Below, in pieces: positions 35,292 to 41,565 of a stretch of 64,000 nt of DNA. A program made the position numbers and the translations under genes. Where the stretch lies: positions 1 to 64,000 of the forward strand of contig JAGWWF010000010.1 in the NCBI GenBank assembly GCA_018970445.1, in the 5' to 3' direction. This DNA is from Alphaproteobacteria bacterium (lineage in GTDB: Bacteria > Pseudomonadota > Alphaproteobacteria > Sphingomonadales > Sphingomonadaceae). The notes under the pieces are model-generated. The model was not told the origin of the DNA. It made no database searches and was given only the letters and a program-made list of their open reading frames with translations. Each line of letters starts with the position of its first letter. Within the stretch, counting starts at the first letter, position 1.

Positions 35292-35669
35292 TCATGCGCG
35301 GCGCAACGCCTTGAGATTGCGCCAATGCGCGATGGCCAGCATCGAGACGCCGGCCATCGACACCAGCATTTCCAGCACATCGCCATGCGCCACCAGCAAC
35401 GATGCCACCATGACCAGCAGGCCCAGCAGCCCCAGCATGGCGATGGTGGCCTGGCCATGCCGACGCCAGCCTCGCCACAACGCCACCGCCGCCAGCGGCA
35501 TCGCCAGCGCCAGCCCCACCACATGCACACGATGATCCAGCCAATCCCCGGTGAGCGCAAACAGCGTGAGCAGCACGAATCCGGCCATGCAGTGCAGCAG
35601 GCACAGGCCCGACAGGCCGATGGCCAGGCGATCGAGCAGGGAAGAGGGCGGCGAGGCCATGATCGGCAT
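35292..35669 (-). CDS. MerC-domain integral membrane protein
   Basis: This is an inner-membrane protein of about 125 residues with four helices, resembling MerC. The segment LDRLAIGLSGLCLLHCMAGFVLL carries the paired cysteines of the first helix. Two more helices (VHVVGLALAMPLAAVALWRGW and TIAMLGLLGLLVMVASLLVAHG) and the ending VSMLAIAHWRNLKALRR follow. MerC was described as a mercuric-ion uptake protein, but chromosomal copies beside Zur are thought to serve other metal traffic. ATG 35669 overlaps a Zur-box-like palindrome; ATG 35660 would avoid this. No mer operon is present. The promoter region continues toward the IS1595 element on the right. Confidence 0.78.
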   Translation of the reverse strand: MPIMASPPSSLLDRLAIGLSGLCLLHCMAGFVLLTLFALTGDWLDHRVHVVGLALAMPLAAVALWRGWRRHGQATIAMLGLLGLLVMVASLLVAHGDVLEMLVSMAGVSMLAIAHWRNLKALRRA

Positions 35670-35683
35670 GTAACATTATCACA
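35669..35683. promoter_or_regulatory. Zur-box-like palindrome over the MerC start
   Basis: TGTAACA-T-TATCACA is an imperfect 7-1-7 palindrome (five of seven arm positions match) resembling alphaproteobacterial Zur sites of the GTTATA..TATAAC kind. It touches the first possible start codon of the MerC-like gene, which sits next to the Zur-like regulator gene. Confidence 0.45.
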
Positions 35684-35752
35684 TTCCGGCGGCAAGCCCT
35701 GCGACACGCGGCAGTGTCGAAAATATTTTACATGCAGTGGCGAATCGGCTAC

Positions 35753-35794
35753 ATATGTAGAAGATTTTGGGGTGTATCCCCCTTGCATACGTAG
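35753..35794 (+). repeat. Left inverted repeat of the IS1595-type element
   Basis: This 42-nt end has a GGGGTGTATCCCC core able to form its own small hairpin. Its inner part contains the TTGCAT -35 element of the transposase promoter. Confidence 0.88.
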
Positions 35795-35811
35795 AACGGA
35801 TGCGGTATAAA
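35783..35811 (+). promoter_or_regulatory. Transposase promoter inside the IS left end
   Basis: TTGCAT at 35783-35788 and TATAAA at 35806-35811 are separated by exactly 17 nt. Transcription should start at about 35818-35819, on or next to the ATG at 35819, so the transposase mRNA would be leaderless or nearly so. Confidence 0.6.
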
Positions 35812-35818
35812 ATGGGGC

Positions 35819-36697
35819 ATGACGAAGCCCCTCACCACCCGCGAATTTTTCAAGCAGTTTCCCGATGACGAAACCTGCCTGAACCACCTGTTTGATGTTC
35901 GCTTTGGACACGGCCACACTTGCCCAAAATGCGAGCGCCCTTCGAACTGGTATCGCATCAAGGCGGAGCGGGCTTATTCGTGCCAGTGGTGCGGCCACCA
36001 CCTGCACCCCACCGTGGGCACCCCGTTCGAACAGACCCGGACGCCGCTGCAACTGTGGTTCTATGCCATCCACCTGTTCACCACCACGCGCCATGGTGTG
36101 AGCGCCAAGGAATTGCAGCGCCAGCTTGGCGTCACTTACAAGACCGCTTGGCGCATTGGCCACGAAATCCGCCAGCATATGGCCGCCGTTGATGGCGACG
36201 GCGAACTGGGTGGCGAAGGCCAAGTTGTCGAGATCGATGAAACCTTCGTGGGCGGCTATCGCAAGGGAGGGCAAGGCGGCAAGGGCAAAGCTGTGGTGTT
36301 TGGTGCCATGGAGCGTGACGGCGAACTGGTGGCCTCTGTGGTTCCGGATCGCCGCGCCAACACCCTGCTGCCCATCATTGCCGAAACCGTGGAAGCCGGC
36401 GCGGAAATCCACACCGATGAAAACCACGCCTATCGCGTGCTGGGTGGCATGGGCTTTGACCACAAGGCCGTGAACCACGCGCGCGGCGAATATGCCACCA
36501 AGGCCGGCGTGACGGTCAACGGCATCGAGAATTTCTGGAGCCACCTCAAGCGCTCCATCGGCGGCACCCACACCAGCGTGAGCCCCAAGCACCTGCAACG
36601 CTACGTCAAGGAGTTCGAGTTCCGCTTCAATCGTCGGAACGTGCCGGCTTCGATGTTCGCTTCACTGATTTCGGAGTTTCCGCAAGACGGCGAGTGA
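35819..36697 (+). CDS. IS1595-family transposase
   Basis: This is a DDE-type transposase of 292 residues. It has an N-terminal zinc ribbon (CPKC at about residues 38-41 and CQWC at about 58-61) and the IS1595 family segment TPFEQTRTPLQLWFYAIHLF. The catalytic core has Asp in VVEIDETFVGG, Asp in IHTDENHAYRVLG, and the DDN/E-K segment NGIENFWSHLKRSIGGTHTSVSPKHLQRYVKEFEFRFN. No frameshift or stop is seen, so it should be active. GGGG lies 1-4 nt before the ATG, too close for a normal ribosome binding site, which fits leaderless initiation. Its last 70 bp overlap an antisense passenger gene. Confidence 0.95.
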   Translation: MTKPLTTREFFKQFPDDETCLNHLFDVRFGHGHTCPKCERPSNWYRIKAERAYSCQWCGHHLHPTVGTPFEQTRTPLQLWFYAIHLFTTTRHGVSAKELQRQLGVTYKTAWRIGHEIRQHMAAVDGDGELGGEGQVVEIDETFVGGYRKGGQGGKGKAVVFGAMERDGELVASVVPDRRANTLLPIIAETVEAGAEIHTDENHAYRVLGGMGFDHKAVNHARGEYATKAGVTVNGIENFWSHLKRSIGGTHTSVSPKHLQRYVKEFEFRFNRRNVPASMFASLISEFPQDGE

Positions 36698-36803
36698 GAT
36701 CGGCGGCCTTGTCGGCATCGCCATCGGGCGCGCCTTCGGCTTCGCGTTCTTTGATGAAGCCTTCAAGGTTGCCGTCGGCCAAAGCCTTACGCAGTGTTGT
36801 CAT
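36627..36803 (-). CDS. Small IS passenger protein, 58 residues
   Basis: This short gene on the minus strand encodes a 58-residue hydrophilic protein starting MTTLRKALADGNLEGFIKER, with an acidic middle (EAEGAPDGDADKAADL) and a basic tail ending KPARSDD. Its ATG overlaps the stop of the preceding passenger gene (TGATG), so it is translationally coupled. Its 3' 71 bp lie antisense to the end of the transposase gene. The first part (LRKALADGNLEGFIKERE...GD) resembles small proteins often annotated beside IS1595 transposases in alphaproteobacteria; I know no function. Clean coupling and amphipathic sequence support it being real. Confidence 0.65.
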   Translation of the reverse strand: MTTLRKALADGNLEGFIKEREAEGAPDGDADKAADLTRRLAETPKSVKRTSKPARSDD

Positions 36804-37249
36804 CACTTCGCCGCCAGAGAGGAGATAACATCAACGATCTGCCAGCCGTAGGCAAAAACGCCCACAAAGAAGCCGGCCAAGGCGATCCCGGTGCCGATCA
36901 CATAGGTTTTTCCGCTTGCGGCCGCCGCCTTGGCCTCGCTTACTTCTGTAGAAATTTTGCCAATATCAACCGAGAGCGTGCTAATAGAGGCCCCAACAAG
37001 CTTAATTTCGCCCATCAATTGAGCAAACTTCGTATCTGTTCGCGCTTCAACAGCCTCCATTTTGGCATCAATTAGACGTTCATCATACGCCATCACGCCC
37101 TCCGTCGCCTTTGATACCTTTGGATCAATATAAGCTGATTTTTGGTTGGTAACAGGTGCCGCCGCTTGAAAGGTGTTTGATGCGCCCAGTGCCGCGACGG
37201 CTGAGAACGCATACCCAAACGAAGAAAGTCTAGGACGAGCTTCAGGCAT
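36803..37249 (-). CDS. IS passenger: membrane-anchored helical protein
   Basis: This 148-residue protein of unknown function is carried by the IS1595 element. The middle (residues about 50-110) is a long helix with heptad-like spacing (DERLIDAKMEAVEARTDTKFAQLMGEIKLV...LSVDIGKISTEVSEAKAAA). A C-terminal membrane segment, YVIGTGIALAGFFVGVFAYG, follows, with a short tail. This bundle-plus-tail-anchor shape resembles small phage or plasmid membrane proteins with a coiled coil facing the cytoplasm. Its start overlaps the end of the preceding passenger gene by 8 bp and its stop overlaps the next start. Base composition is lower in GC than the chromosome. Confidence 0.7.
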   Translation of the reverse strand: MPEARPRLSSFGYAFSAVAALGASNTFQAAAPVTNQKSAYIDPKVSKATEGVMAYDERLIDAKMEAVEARTDTKFAQLMGEIKLVGASISTLSVDIGKISTEVSEAKAAAASGKTYVIGTGIALAGFFVGVFAYGWQIVDVISSLAAK

Positions 37250-37514
37250 CTTTCATGCTGTCCAAAACTTGGCCAAGTGCCTTGTGAAGTTCTTTTGCGG
37301 CGGCCACTGGCATGGCAACGCTGGATACATTTCGGATAAGTGCAACCATTTGACCAGACGAATCTAGCCCGGCCGTCTGCTCTCGAAAAACAATCAAAAA
37401 ATGATCGACGTTGCCAAAAATTTGCGCACCCGTCGTCCAGAGTCGGGGCACGTCGTATCCAAGCTGCGCGTCGAACGGGCGCGTGTCGGGCAACTCTTGC
37501 AAAGTTTCGGCCAC
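37242..37514 (-). CDS. IS passenger: small beta-rich protein, possibly DUF3467-like
   Basis: This is a 90-residue cytosolic protein, first gene of the passenger operon. The GTG start at 37514 has GGGGA 6 nt upstream. The pattern PRLWTTGAQIFGNVDHFLIVFRE...MVALIRNVSSVAMPVAAAKELHKALGQVLD (two strands, a loop, a strand, then a C-terminal helix) resembles DUF3467 proteins, but I hold this loosely. A promoter with TTGCAT, 17 nt and TAGGAT stands 31-59 bp upstream. The function is unknown; the consistent operon order suggests that the three passenger proteins act together. Confidence 0.68.
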   Translation of the reverse strand: MAETLQELPDTRPFDAQLGYDVPRLWTTGAQIFGNVDHFLIVFREQTAGLDSSGQMVALIRNVSSVAMPVAAAKELHKALGQVLDSMKDA

Positions 37515-37544
37515 TTGAAATCCCCACGTTACACCTACTGCTTA

Positions 37545-37573
37545 ATCCTAGCGCGCGCTGACAAATCATGCAA
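37545..37573 (-). promoter_or_regulatory. Passenger operon promoter near the IS right end
   Basis: On the minus strand, TTGCAT (37573-37568) and TAGGAT (37550-37545) are 17 nt apart, the same architecture as the transposase promoter at the other end. It predicts a leader of about 24 nt before the GTG at 37514. Confidence 0.5.
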
Positions 37574-37615
37574 CTACCTATGCGAAGGGGATAAACCCCA
37601 AGATTTTCGACATAT
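37574..37615 (-). repeat. Right inverted repeat of the IS1595-type element
   Basis: This is the 42-nt mirror of the left end (35 of 42 identities). Its outer edge lies 18 bp before the preferred start codon of the DUF2178-type gene. Confidence 0.88.
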
Positions 37616-37632
37616 CGGACAGGATGCAGCCA

Positions 37633-38058
37633 ATGATCAATATGTCGTTGCGGGAAAAATCCGGCTGGGCGATGGGCGCCCTGATGATCGCCATGGCGGC
37701 CTGGTATTTCGGCCGCCTGGGCACGGCAGCGTGGCAGCCGGGCGGCGCGCTGCCGGTGGGCACGCTGATCGCCTATCTGTTCCTCACCATCGCCGGCAGC
37801 ATATTGGTGCAAGCGGTGCTGGCCATCATCAACCGGGGCGAGGCGAACCACCCCGCCGATGAGCGCGAGACCGCCGCCGCCACCCGCGCCGTGGCCTGGG
37901 CCGGCCATGTGCTGACCATGGTGCTGGTGTCGGCACTGCTGTGGTTCATGGGCCATGGCGACGGCCTGATGCTGTTCCATTCCCTGTTTGCCGGCCTGCT
38001 GGCCAGCCAGGCCGTGGTGCATCTGGGCACGGCCTGGCTGCTGCGGCGGGGATTCTGA
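37633..38058 (+). CDS. DUF2178-like integral membrane protein
   Basis: This is an inner-membrane protein of about 141 residues with four hydrophobic segments (for example GALMIAMAAWYFGRL, GTLIAYLFLTIAGSILVQAVLAII and AGHVLTMVLVSALLWFMG). The cytoplasmic loop NHPADERETAAATRAVAW matches the DER..A pattern of DUF2178 proteins. ATG 37633 is preferred because AGGA lies 8 nt upstream; ATG 37624 and 37642 are alternatives. It overlaps the following XRE gene by one base (TGATG). This membrane-protein/HTH pair is widespread and the pair partner probably regulates it. The IS1595 element sits directly upstream, so the native promoter has probably been displaced. Confidence 0.75.
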   Translation: MINMSLREKSGWAMGALMIAMAAWYFGRLGTAAWQPGGALPVGTLIAYLFLTIAGSILVQAVLAIINRGEANHPADERETAAATRAVAWAGHVLTMVLVSALLWFMGHGDGLMLFHSLFAGLLASQAVVHLGTAWLLRRGF

Positions 38059-38267
38059 TGCCGCCGCCCATCGGCAATCGCGTGCGCGGCTTGCGCGAAG
38101 CGCACGGCAATGTGAGCCAGGCCCAGCTGGGCGAGGCCATCGGCGTGACGCGTCACACCATCATCGCCATCGAACAGGGCAAATATTCCCCCAGCCTGGA
38201 AAGCGCCTTTCGCATCGCGCGCTTCTTCGGCGTGGGGGTGGAGGATGTGTTCAGCTGGCACGGCTGA
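38058..38267 (+). CDS. Small XRE-family helix-turn-helix regulator
   Basis: This 69-residue DNA-binding protein is made almost entirely of one Cro/CI-type helix-turn-helix domain (NRVRGLREAHGNVSQAQLGEAIGVTRHTIIAIEQGKYSPSLESAFRIARFFGVGVEDVFSW). The VTRHTIIAIEQGKYSPSL segment and the F.W ending are typical of YozG/YgzD-like regulators found beside DUF2178-type membrane proteins. Its start codon overlaps the membrane gene's stop. Autoregulation of the pair is likely, but its operator would have been separated from the operon by the IS. Confidence 0.88.
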   Translation: MPPPIGNRVRGLREAHGNVSQAQLGEAIGVTRHTIIAIEQGKYSPSLESAFRIARFFGVGVEDVFSWHG

Positions 38268-38322
38268 GGGCCGAGTGCCGCAGCCGCTGGCCAGCCGGCC
38301 GCCTTGCCGTTACACCGCCGCC

Positions 38323-39348
38323 ATGGCCAGCCTTGCCGTCTCCCTGCCCCGATCCGATTCCCGGCCCCGCGCCCTCGCGCTGTGGCTGCTGGGCATTGCA
38401 GTGCTGGTGTTTGCCATGGTGGTGGTGGGCGGCATCACCAGGCTGACCGAATCCGGCCTGTCGATCACCCGCTGGGATGTGGTGTCGGGCACATTGCCGC
38501 CGCTCAGTGAAGCGGAATGGCAGCGGCAGTTCGCGCTGTATCAGCAATCCAGCCAGTATCAGTTGATGAACCGCGGCATGAGCCTGGCAGACTTCAAGGG
38601 CATCTTCTTCTGGGAATATGTGCATCGGCTGCTGGGCCGGCTGGTCGGGCTGGCCTTTGCGCTGCCGCTGGCCTGGTTCTGGCTGAGGCGGCAGATTCCG
38701 GGCGGGTACAAGCCGCGGCTGCTGGCCCTGTTTGCGCTGGGCGGGCTGCAAGGCGCCATCGGCTGGTGGATGGTGGCATCGGGCCTGGTCGATCGCACCG
38801 AAGTGGCGCCGGAACGGCTGGCCGTGCATCTGGGCAACGCGCTGATCATCATGGCCGGCTGTCTCTGGACGGCGCTGGATCTGATCGATGGCGATGCGCC
38901 CCGGCAGGATCGCCCGCACGCCTGGGTGGGGCCGGTGGCGGCGCTGCTCGGCGTGCAGATCGTCTGGGGCGCCTTCACCGCCGGCTTGCGCGCCGGTCTG
39001 GCCAGCGACACCTGGCCGCTGATGTTCGGCATGATCGTGCCCGACGGGATATTGGCGACCGCGCGCGCTGCCATCGCCGATCCGGTGAGCGTGCAGTTCA
39101 TCCACCGCAGCCTGGCCTATGGCGTGGCCGCGGCCATCGCGCTGGTGGCGTGGCGCTTGTGGCGGGCGGGTGCCGGGGTGCGGGCGCTGGCGCTGGGCGG
39201 GCTGGTGCTGGCGCAATTCGCGCTCGGCGTACTGGTGATCATCAACCAGGTGCCGATTCCATTGGGCGTGGCGCACCAGGGCGTGGCCGCGCTGCTGGTG
39301 GCCGCCACCGTGTGGGCCGCCCACTGGAGCAGGAGAGGCCGGGCATGA
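38323..39348 (+). CDS. ctaA: Heme A synthase (CtaA/COX15)
   Basis: CtaA oxidises heme O to heme A in the inner membrane for aa3-type cytochrome oxidase. The 341-residue protein has eight helices and the COX15-type motifs GGITRLTESGLSITRWDVVSGTLPP. Heme-ligand histidines are in EYVHRLLGRLVGL, RLAVHLGNALII, VQFIHRSLAYG and GVAHQGVAAL. The start at 38323 gives the family N-terminus; the frame opening at 38245 adds an unrelated arginine-rich segment. It overlaps the DUF2237 gene by 4 nt. Cytochrome oxidase structural genes are not in the window. The length and histidines are all intact. Confidence 0.95.
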   Translation: MASLAVSLPRSDSRPRALALWLLGIAVLVFAMVVVGGITRLTESGLSITRWDVVSGTLPPLSEAEWQRQFALYQQSSQYQLMNRGMSLADFKGIFFWEYVHRLLGRLVGLAFALPLAWFWLRRQIPGGYKPRLLALFALGGLQGAIGWWMVASGLVDRTEVAPERLAVHLGNALIIMAGCLWTALDLIDGDAPRQDRPHAWVGPVAALLGVQIVWGAFTAGLRAGLASDTWPLMFGMIVPDGILATARAAIADPVSVQFIHRSLAYGVAAAIALVAWRLWRAGAGVRALALGGLVLAQFALGVLVIINQVPIPLGVAHQGVAALLVAATVWAAHWSRRGRA

Positions 39349-39704
39349 CCGCAAGAAATGTGCTGGGCGGCGCGCTCGCCCCCTGTTCGATGGACCCGCT
39401 GACCGGCTGGTATCGCGACGGCTGCTGCAACACCGATGCGGCCGATCGCGGCCTGCACACGGTGTGCGCGGTGGTGACGGAGGAGTTTCTGGCGTTCAGC
39501 CGGTCGGTGGGCAATGATCTGTCCACCCCGCGGCCCGAATATGGCTTTCCCGGCCTGAAGCCTGGTGACCGCTGGTGCCTGTGCGCCGGCCGCTGGGAAG
39601 AAGCCCGCATCGCCGGATTCGCGCCGGAGGTGGTGCTGGAAGCCACCCACGAAAAGACCCTGGAGGTGACCATGCTGGGCCATCTTCAGGCCCACGCCGT
39701 GTGA
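39345..39704 (+). CDS. DUF2237 family protein
   Basis: This 119-residue cytosolic protein belongs to the DUF2237 (COG3651) family, recognised by NVLGGALAPCSMDPLTGWYRDGCCNT, GLHTVCAVVTEEFLAFS, GNDLSTPRPEYGFPGLKPGDRWCLCAGRW and a conserved C-terminal helix. It is rich in cysteine (six in the first 80 residues), suggesting metal or redox chemistry, but no function is established. It starts within the ctaA stop (ATGA) and its own stop overlaps the NUDIX gene start (GTGA). The three genes are therefore translationally chained. Confidence 0.9.
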   Translation: MTARNVLGGALAPCSMDPLTGWYRDGCCNTDAADRGLHTVCAVVTEEFLAFSRSVGNDLSTPRPEYGFPGLKPGDRWCLCAGRWEEARIAGFAPEVVLEATHEKTLEVTMLGHLQAHAV

Positions 39705-40126
39705 TCCATCCCTGGGACGGCAGCGATTTCGCCGGGGCCAAGCTGGCGGCGCTGATCGATGGCCGCATTCTCACCTATCGCCGCGATGTGAAACCCGGCA
39801 TCCCCTGGCCCGGCCTGATCGACCTGCCCGGCGGCGGCCGCGAGGGCGATGAAAGCCCGGCGGCGTGCGTGTGCCGCGAACTGGCCGAAGAGTTTGGCAT
39901 CGACCTGCCGGAAGCCCGCATCTGGTGGGCAAGGCCATTCCCCGCGATGGACACACCAGGACGCACCGGCTGGTTCCTCGCCGCCACACTCACCCCGGCC
40001 GACGTGGCCGCCATCCGCTTCGGCGATGAAGGCCACAGCCCGCAACTGCTTGGCACAGCGGCGTTTCTGGCCGCGCCCGATGCCATCGCGCCCCTGCAGG
40101 CCCGGCTGCGGCTGGTGCTGGCATGA
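39701..40126 (+). CDS. NUDIX hydrolase
   Basis: This 141-residue hydrolase of nucleoside-diphosphate-linked compounds has a perfect Nudix box: G-x5-E-x7-RE-x2-EE-x-G read in GGREGDESPAACVCRELAEEFGI. The GTG start overlaps the DUF2237 stop. It precedes the box with DVKPGIPWPGLIDLPGG, which resembles ADP-ribose or NADH-type enzymes, but the substrate cannot be read. It ends the ctaA-DUF2237-nudix chain; the ribosomal protein operon follows after about 190 bp with its own promoter. Confidence 0.92.
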   Translation: MIHPWDGSDFAGAKLAALIDGRILTYRRDVKPGIPWPGLIDLPGGGREGDESPAACVCRELAEEFGIDLPEARIWWARPFPAMDTPGRTGWFLAATLTPADVAAIRFGDEGHSPQLLGTAAFLAAPDAIAPLQARLRLVLA

Positions 40127-40185
40127 GCCTGTTTCGCCCGGCAGGCGGGCGCAACCCTGCTGCGGGCAATCGTCGCTGAAATACA

Positions 40186-40199
40186 GGTATCATGATACC
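40186..40199. promoter_or_regulatory. 14-bp perfect palindrome upstream of the rplM promoter
   Basis: GGTATCATGATACC is a perfect 14-bp palindrome, 24 bp upstream of the rplM -35 element. Its position suits an activator or a transcription-repair/stringency-linked site; no regulator is recognised. Confidence 0.4.
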
Positions 40200-40222
40200 C
40201 TATTCCAAAGCGCCGGATTTTC

Positions 40223-40251
40223 TTGACGGAAAACCGCGTTTGCGCGATACG
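40223..40251 (+). promoter_or_regulatory. rplM-rpsI promoter
   Basis: TTGACG at 40223-40228 and GATACG at 40246-40251 are spaced by 17 nt, giving a leader of about 55 nt before the rplM ATG at 40314. The strong -35 with a weak GC-rich -10 and discriminator is usual for ribosomal operons of alphaproteobacteria. Confidence 0.55.
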
Positions 40252-40313
40252 GCGGCCGTCGCCGGGGCCGTTGCGCCCCGGCTGCTGCATTTTAGCCAAA
40301 TGGAATCAACGCC

Positions 40314-40790
40314 ATGCTCACCCGTACCACCGCATCGGCCAAACCGGCCGAAGTTGAAAAGAAGTGGGTGCTGATCGATGCCGAAGGGCTCGTGGTCGGC
40401 CGCCTCGCCTCCATCATTGCGAACCGCCTGCGCGGCAAGCACAAGGCCAACTACACGCCCCACGTCGATTGCGGTGACAATATCATCGTCATCAACGCCG
40501 ACAAGGTGCGCTTCACCGGCAAGAAGGCCACCGACAAGCGTTATTATCGCCACACCGGCCACCCCGGCGGCATCAAGGAAACCAGCCCGGCCAAGATCCT
40601 GGACGGCCGTTTCCCGGAGCGCGTGCTGATCAAGGCCGTGGAACGCATGGTGCCGCGCGGCCCGCTCGGCCGTGACCAGATGCGCAACCTGCGCGTGTTT
40701 GCCGGCACGGAACATCCGCACGTGGCCCAGCAGCCCGAGCTTCTCGACGTCGCATCGATGAACCGCAAGAACACCACCATCGCTGGTTGA
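40314..40790 (+). CDS. rplM: 50S ribosomal protein L13
   Basis: L13 binds 23S rRNA early in large-subunit assembly. The 158-residue protein shows the family segments [61 protein letters not shown] and [29 protein letters not shown]. It is followed 11 bp later by rpsI, the conserved rplM-rpsI operon. The C-terminal extension beyond [15 protein letters not shown] is that of alphaproteobacterial L13. In some bacteria L13 autoregulates this operon by its leader mRNA; the leader here is short and I see no clear mimic of the rRNA site. Confidence 0.98.
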   Translation: MLTRTTASAKPAEVEKKWVLIDAEGLVVGRLASIIANRLRGKHKANYTPHVDCGDNIIVINADKVRFTGKKATDKRYYRHTGHPGGIKETSPAKILDGRFPERVLIKAVERMVPRGPLGRDQMRNLRVFAGTEHPHVAQQPELLDVASMNRKNTTIAG

Positions 40791-40801
40791 GGAAACAGAC
40801 A

Positions 40802-41311
40802 ATGACCGACAATCGCCAGTCGCTGGCCGACCTCGCCGGCATGGATGCCGACACCCCCGCCAACACTGCCCACACCGGTGGTGGCGGCCCGCCCGCCCCG
40901 CTGCGGGAACAGGAAATCGATGCCCAGGGCCGCGCCTATGCCACCGGCAAGCGCAAGAACGCCATCGCCCGCGTGTGGCTGAAGCCCGGCAGCGGCAAGA
41001 TCACGGTGAATGGCCGCGATCAGACCGTCTATTTCGCCCGCCCCTCGCTCCGCCTGGTCATCAACCAGCCGTTCGACGTGGCCGAACGCCGCGATCAATA
41101 TGACGTGGTGTGCACCGTTGTCGGTGGCGGGCTTTCGGGCCAGGCCGGCGCCGTGAAGCACGGCATCGCCCAGGCGCTGACCAAGTATGAACCGATCTTG
41201 CGCACCCCGGTGAAGCAGGCCGGCTTCCTCACCCGCGATCCGCGCGTGGTCGAACGCAAGAAGTACGGCAAGGCCAAGGCCCGCCGCAGCTTCCAGTTCA
41301 GCAAGCGCTGA
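40802..41311 (+). CDS. rpsI: 30S ribosomal protein S9
   Basis: S9 sits in the head of the small subunit, and its C-terminal tail reaches the P-site tRNA. The 169-residue protein has an N-terminal low-complexity extension of about 40 residues ([19 protein letters not shown]) before the conserved domain starting [25 protein letters not shown]. It ends with the basic [22 protein letters not shown], the invariant SKR terminus. Such an extension is common in alphaproteobacteria. ATG 40802 follows GAGGAAACAGACA, giving a GAGG ribosome binding site. It is coupled to rplM, 11 bp upstream. Confidence 0.97.
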   Translation: MTDNRQSLADLAGMDADTPANTAHTGGGGPPAPLREQEIDAQGRAYATGKRKNAIARVWLKPGSGKITVNGRDQTVYFARPSLRLVINQPFDVAERRDQYDVVCTVVGGGLSGQAGAVKHGIAQALTKYEPILRTPVKQAGFLTRDPRVVERKKYGKAKARRSFQFSKR

Positions 41312-41351
41312 TTCGCAACCGCCCGCGCCGCGGGCGGGCACCAGACGCAGC

Positions 41352-41382
41352 GACGCCGGTGCAGCCCTGCTGCGCCGGCGTC
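41352..41382 (+). terminator. Stem-loop after rpsI
   Basis: GACGCCGGTGCA and the facing TGCGCCGGCGTC form a strong hairpin followed by TTGC. A second GC-rich palindrome (CCGCCCGCG / GCGGGCGG) lies just before it at 41320-41338. Together they probably end the ribosomal operon, though there is no proper U-run. Confidence 0.55.
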
Positions 41383-41479
41383 TTGCTGTGCCCCCCATTC
41401 GGCCGCCAGCTGTTTTGCATATTTTTCAATCTGGTAACCTGTCCAGGTCGAAACCCGGATTGTGCAACTTACATTGGAG

Positions 41480-41494
41480 TATTTTAGTAAAATA
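41480..41494. promoter_or_regulatory. AT-rich palindrome upstream of the second PEP-CTERM gene
   Basis: TATTTTA-G-TAAAATA has perfect 7-bp arms, in a strongly AT-rich leader. A possible housekeeping promoter (TTGACA at 41508-41513, 17 nt, TTTGAA at 41531-41536) lies just downstream, so the palindrome is placed as an upstream activator or silencer site. No GG-N10-GC sigma-54 signature was found here. Confidence 0.45.
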
Positions 41495-41565
41495 TTTACG
41501 AAAATCTTTGACAAGCCCAACAGGGTGCGGTTTGAACGGCCGGCAACGCACCCAGGGGTATCAAC

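Larger units (their letters stand above)
35753..37615. mobile_element. IS1595-family insertion sequence with passenger genes
   Basis: This is a complete element of about 1.86 kb bounded by 42-nt inverted repeats at 35753-35794 and 37574-37615 (35 of 42 positions identical; both begin ATATGT and contain TTGGGGT..TATCCCC). It carries an intact transposase gene on the plus strand and a divergently oriented three-gene operon on the minus strand. Similarity of the ends stops at these points. A target duplication could not be read with confidence; only a short TCGG is shared beside both ends. Right of the element, the DUF2178/XRE operon starts about 18 bp away, so the insertion lies in that operon's leader. 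Confidence 0.88.

Noticed and set aside
35745-37623. Target-site duplication of the IS1595 element
   Set aside because: TCGGCTAC on the left and TCGGACAG on the right share only four leading bases, so no 8-bp duplication can be claimed.
41312-41565. Sigma-54 promoter upstream of the second PEP-CTERM gene
   Set aside because: Every GG in this stretch was checked for GC ten bases later and none fitted.
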